From NCBI GenBank assembly GCA_011037195.1, contig JAAEAF010001505.1, positions 62,001-126,000 on the forward strand: a stretch of 64,000 bases of DNA, given 5' to 3'. Shown here piece by piece: positions 60,306 through 64,000 of this stretch. The position numbers and the translations under genes were made by a program. Each line of letters opens with the position of its first letter. Positions within the stretch are counted from its first letter, which is position 1. The notes under the pieces were generated by a model. The model had not been told where the DNA came from, did not search any database, and worked only from the letters and a program-made list of their open reading frames with translations. The stretch is from Triatoma infestans (taxonomy: Eukaryota > Arthropoda > Insecta > Hemiptera > Reduviidae).

Positions 60306-61110
60306 ATGCAGTTTAAATTTATGCCTTACTCACATTACTACACAACATTTCAAAATTTATATTTACGCAAAAAGGTTACTGTACTGACAGAACCCTCCAT
60401 AATATCACTTTTTTCAAGGAAAATGTTTTCAAATAAAACTTACTTGATTTCTATATTTTTACCCTGTGCGGTCATTTTGGTGGATTCCCAAGCTGCAATT
60501 GTGGCCATCACATCTAATAACATAACAGACTCTAGGAGTGTGATAGATTGCCGCACCACAATTGATGGACTCCTAAGACAAGGACGTAAAATTGCCCTCC
60601 AATGGGTACTGCTCATGTTGGAATCGAGGGCAATGAGCGAGCGGACAGTTTGGCTAAGCAGGGTGCAGGAATGGAGCAACCAGAATTGCCTATCCCATAC
60701 AGGGGTTCAAAACGACTGATTCGGAGCTCCTTGCTGGAAAAAACAAAAATGGATTTGGAGAGGAAAGCACAAGGACGCCAGTGGGACACCCTATCACATC
60801 ATGACGGCATTATACCCACCTCAGCACCACGCTATGTCTCAGTTGCATGTTTTAGGATGACAACTGAACACGATTATCTAAAAAAGCACCTCCGAAGAAT
60901 AGGAATCGCGAGGGACTCAAGATCCCCCTCTGTGGAAATGCCACCGGACAGGAAATGACGGCATCTCACTTAGACACGTGTCCTTCCCTTGAGGATGTAA
61001 GAGAAAATCACAAAGATGACAACCGGTAGATACGCCAGGCAAATTTATACTGGGCTGCAAGGGAGCGTATGGATAGTATCCAAGAAAACGCGGTGACATA
61101 AGGAAAAAAA
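60306..61110 (+). pseudogene. RNase H and zinc-knuckle end of an I/R1-type retroelement
   Basis: AVILVDSQAAIVAITSNN and TIDGLLRQGRKIALQWV end in one frame, and AHVGIEGNERADSLAKQGA continues in another: a one-base loss at about 60607 broke the RNase H domain. A further shift near 60925 separates the zinc knuckle CGNATGQEMTASHLDTC (about 60934-60985). It ends near an A-rich run at 61102. Confidence 0.8.
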
Positions 61111-61865
61111 AATATATATGTGTGGACAATTCTCAATATAAAGAAAATTGATTGAATCATTTTTAAGAAAAATAATAAAAAAAACGCGAAAAACTGATAC
61201 CAAAAAAATTTCAGGAAGGTTGCAGTACCGCGGTTTCCACTAAAACGAAAATTACCCGAATTGAAAACAAGAAAACCATATCATTGGAAAATTGCCTTAT
61301 TTGGCAACTTGTAGAAATAAACTTTTGGCGACTTTCTCTTTCTGGCTTAAGTGCCAACCATCTCACCAAGTGCTTGTGCACTAATTTAATTTCTATTTTG
61401 ACTCAAATCTTGATAACTGATGCGGTGATGGAATGTTATGTTCGAGCGTTCTGTGTTTTTTGACGTACAAAGCATTTTGTGCAGTTTGACGAACGTACGC
61501 CCAGTGAACATGCATACATATATCTACGAGGTACCACTTTATCGGAAAAAGTGTTACCCAGCCTAGTGATTATTAAATTTTTATTTAAACATTCACTATT
61601 GCGTATTTCTAAGGAAGTGACCTAGCTATGGTCATTTTAATAAAAAAATTACTAATTTTCAAAAAAAAAAAATTGAAATTGAAAAATTGAAGCGCCGAAT
61701 AATTATGCGCTCAGTAGAACAGAAGTTGAAAAAAATGTACTGACAACGTTTAATAGAAAACAAGCCAGACACACAGGCAGTTAGCACTCCGAAGTGCATA
61801 TTTTGACCTATTTTTATTTATTTGGTAAGCTTATATCTTTAAAAAAATAATAAATCAGCCAATGT

Positions 61866-62136
61866 AGAACCACAGCCGTGAATGTTATAAAGGCATGGAA
61901 TACGTTGACTCAAATAGAATTTTACATCAAGATCAATAAAAAAAAATGAACATCTGGTATTTTATCCATCGTAACATGCACATTAATATTGTTCCTGACC
62001 GGTTTCGTTTTTTTATCCATCGTCAGAGTAAAATAAACGTCTCCACCTTATGATTGTTTGATCTTGAACACCAGGTACCATTTGCGTCAACGTATTCTAC
62101 GCCTTTAACGTTCACGGCTGTGGTTCTCCGTTGCCT
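61866..62136. mobile_element. Foldback element with nested hammerhead-like motif
   Basis: The outer arms mirror each other: AGAACCACAGCCGTGAA at 61868 and TTCACGGCTGTGGTTCT at 62119, extending over GAATACGTTGAC/GTCAACGTATTC. On the minus strand the centre reads CTGACGA (62020-62026), a weakened hairpin, and CGAAACCGGTC then AGGAAC (about 62003-61992), as in 36213-36530. Confidence 0.75.
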
Positions 62137-62662
62137 GTTCCACACTTTATTTTTTATTTATTGCGATATTTAGATCAGATACGGACACACAAACATGCAT
62201 AACATATGACGCCAAAGATTTCTCATTTTGCATTCAAAAGATCGGAAATCACGGTGATTTCCCAGCGAAAAATTGACACGTTTGCATTACTTTCATTTTC
62301 AGCGTAACAGTGAGTACAAAATAATTGAAAGAACGCAAGAATCTTAAAAGTTAAAGTTCTGTATTATCACGGATTTACAAGTTTATAATCTAGTATATCC
62401 TTTTTTTTTACTTTTTCACAAAGGCCTTACACTACAATAGGAACTACGTGTCAACTTCGACCAAATTCTCATAGCGAAGAGCATTATCAGCGTTGGGAAA
62501 TTTTTCTGTCCAGGTCCTTTTGTATCAAGAGTATTCAACCTTCCTGTAGGGATTTTGTTGGTAACTGAAACTGGTTTTCTAATAAACAGGTATGTACCAC
62601 TGTAAAGTATTACTGACGATATAATATATTAGACATATTTTCTTAATGTTTTTATTAAAAAC

Positions 62663-62742
<80 letters not shown>
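62663..62742 (+). repeat. (TTA)n microsatellite
   Basis: About 26 near-perfect trinucleotide units. The long poly-isoleucine frame on the minus strand is an artefact of this run. Confidence 0.95.
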
Positions 62743-63049
62743 GGTAGATGTAGGAGATCCTAATAAATGTTTCTTGAAAACTATATTCATTATAGCAATA
62801 AATAATTTTTTTTATTTTTTTGTTCATTTAATTGTTTTAAAACAAATAATTAAACTTATTTTAAAATAAAAAACATAAACTTTAAATTTACTCATGATTT
62901 GAACAAAAAGTAATTAATTGTAATTACCCTATTGTTCATTTTATTGTTATGACATCAAATTTTTGTAATGAGCACACATTTATTATATAATTACATATAA
63001 ATTGGACCACAATTTATTATACATTCTACTAAACTATCTCAGCTCAAAA

Positions 63050-63100
63050 ATGTTCCTATTTGCTCTAATTATTTTATCTGCATATTCTGCTTTTACAGAA
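63050..63100 (+). CDS. Signal-peptide exon of a further family member (partial gene)
   Basis: ATG at 63050 opens MFLFALIILSAYSAFTE, 17 residues with a hydrophobic core and a small-residue end, followed by a consensus GTAAGT donor in phase 0. Length, position and donor match the other signal exons. No second exon is visible in the remaining 900 bp, which is expected given the 1.7-4 kb introns of most relatives. The mature product cannot be described from this window. Confidence 0.6.
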
Positions 63101-63789
63101 GTAAGTACAATATTTGTTGTTTTTTTTGTTTTTTCTACTGGTGAATCCATGCAAAAGATTATTTATTAAAAATTAATTAGTTAATCATAAATGGCAAGAT
63201 ATTATAAATCCTATGATTATTGGAGTATAGCAAGATCAAAACATTAAAATATTGACGTCAGATGTGGCTCAAAAAAGAGTAAAATCTGATGTGTACCACT
63301 AACACGACTTTCTGTTATTCCTGTTAATACAAATTACTCCTGTTACTCCTGTTAATATAAAATTTTATTATTTAGACGCCCCATAAATACAACGGGCTGG
63401 TCCCTTGTTAAGGATTATTATTGCGCAGTATATTTCCTTTGTAAGATTAGTTATATCTGAATTTTTACCATTTTTTTTAGACACGCCAAATCAGTTAAGA
63501 ACTAACTATAAGTTTATTAAAACTATTTGACAGATATATAAGGAACTAATGAAGGAAAGGCGTGAATTTTTTTAAAAACAAAATTCTACAATTTTAGAAG
63601 TTACGATTATTATTAATGTCGGTTTGTAACACGCCACTGACACGATCTCAAACCCAACACCAAAGTGTTTTATTATTATTATTATTACGCTTCGCTGTGG
63701 CTCAGTCTGATTTTTAGGCTTAACCAAGCGTGATTTTGATAATTTGTTTGGATGCTTTAGACTACTCTGTCTACTAATTCTTCTTTTGA

Positions 63790-63985
63790 ATGGTGCGGGT
63801 GTTAGTGTAGTGGTTATGAACATGGACCTGTAACTGGGAGGACCCCAGTTCCAGCCCCGCGTATAACTGCTAAATTTTATATTGGTATGAAAAATGTTAA
63901 CAGTAATGTAGGTGCTTCCGCCCTCGTCCACGACACCTAATTTGGCAGTTGGACGTTAAGCCCGCCTGAAAAATTAGGCTTATCT
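63790..63985 (+). mobile_element. tRNA-derived SINE (same family as 38764)
   Basis: Box-A-like GTGTTAGTGTAGTGGTTATG and box-B-like CCCAGTTCCAGCCCC head a body shared with 38764-38945 (CCCGCGTATAACTGCTAAATTT, CGTCCACGACACCTAATTTG, GACGTTAAGCCCGCCTGAAA). It has fewer changes from a tRNA-like form than the other copy. Confidence 0.8.
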
Positions 63986-64000
63986 TAGTTTTGAAAGTAC

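Noticed and set aside
62579..62827. 82-codon minus-strand frame rich in isoleucine
   Set aside because: It reads through the (TTA)n microsatellite.

Overview
The window is nuclear DNA from an arthropod, probably an insect. It is strongly AT-rich, has spliced genes with GT..AG introns of 0.2-4 kb, is crowded with decayed animal transposons (RTE-like, Jockey-like and I/R1-type non-LTR elements, mariner, Tc1, hAT, tRNA-derived SINEs), and has AATAAA signals after several genes. No prokaryotic operon, rRNA, true tRNA or CRISPR array was seen. The species cannot be named from the sequence.

The host genes are all of one kind. Seven small first exons on the plus strand (26, 694, 18434, 31176, 40865, 52441, 63050) each encode 17-26 residues that form a signal peptide and end in a phase-0 donor. 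Six second exons (2766, 20171, 31453, 32942, 42672, 56658) start in phase 0 at an acceptor. Four of them begin with a six-cysteine module, C-x3-C-x5-C-x(4,9)-C-x(10,11)-C-x3-C, followed by a basic, hydrophilic propeptide. Several then have a furin-type site (RRVKR, RFKR, RKKR) and a divergent C-terminal part: Gly-rich with 16-residue repeats in the 694-4085 gene, and Tyr/Asn/Pro-rich in the 52441-57647 gene. I do not recognise the family. It looks like a tandem, fast-evolving cluster of secreted preproproteins with birth and death: intact members, one with a decayed 3' half, one frameshifted, and one first exon with no partner.

Layout: 1-4.1 kb orphan first exon and Gly-rich gene; 4.1-5.8 kb block repeated at 27.9-29.8 kb; 7.9-17.6 kb non-LTR retrotransposons; 18-22.3 kb block with one cysteine gene, duplicated at 30.7-37.2 kb with two cysteine exons and later insertions; 23-25 kb I/R1-type element; 26-27.6 kb foldback elements; 37-40 kb hAT, SINE and LINE fragments; 40.9-42.9 kb frameshifted family member; 43.8-51 kb mostly transposon remains and simple repeats; 52.4-57.7 kb Tyr/Pro-rich gene with repeats in its 4.2-kb intron; 57.9-62.1 kb mariner, RNase H and foldback elements; 63 kb the next first exon, whose partner lies beyond the window.

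A second theme is a set of short elements, many of them foldbacks, that carry a hammerhead-ribozyme-like core: CTGANGA, a short hairpin, then GAAACCGGTC containing the palindrome ACCGGT. This suggests Penelope-like or retrozyme-like non-autonomous retroelements. Because the window contains duplicated blocks, two insertions can be compared with their empty sites, and both show 12-13 bp target duplications.
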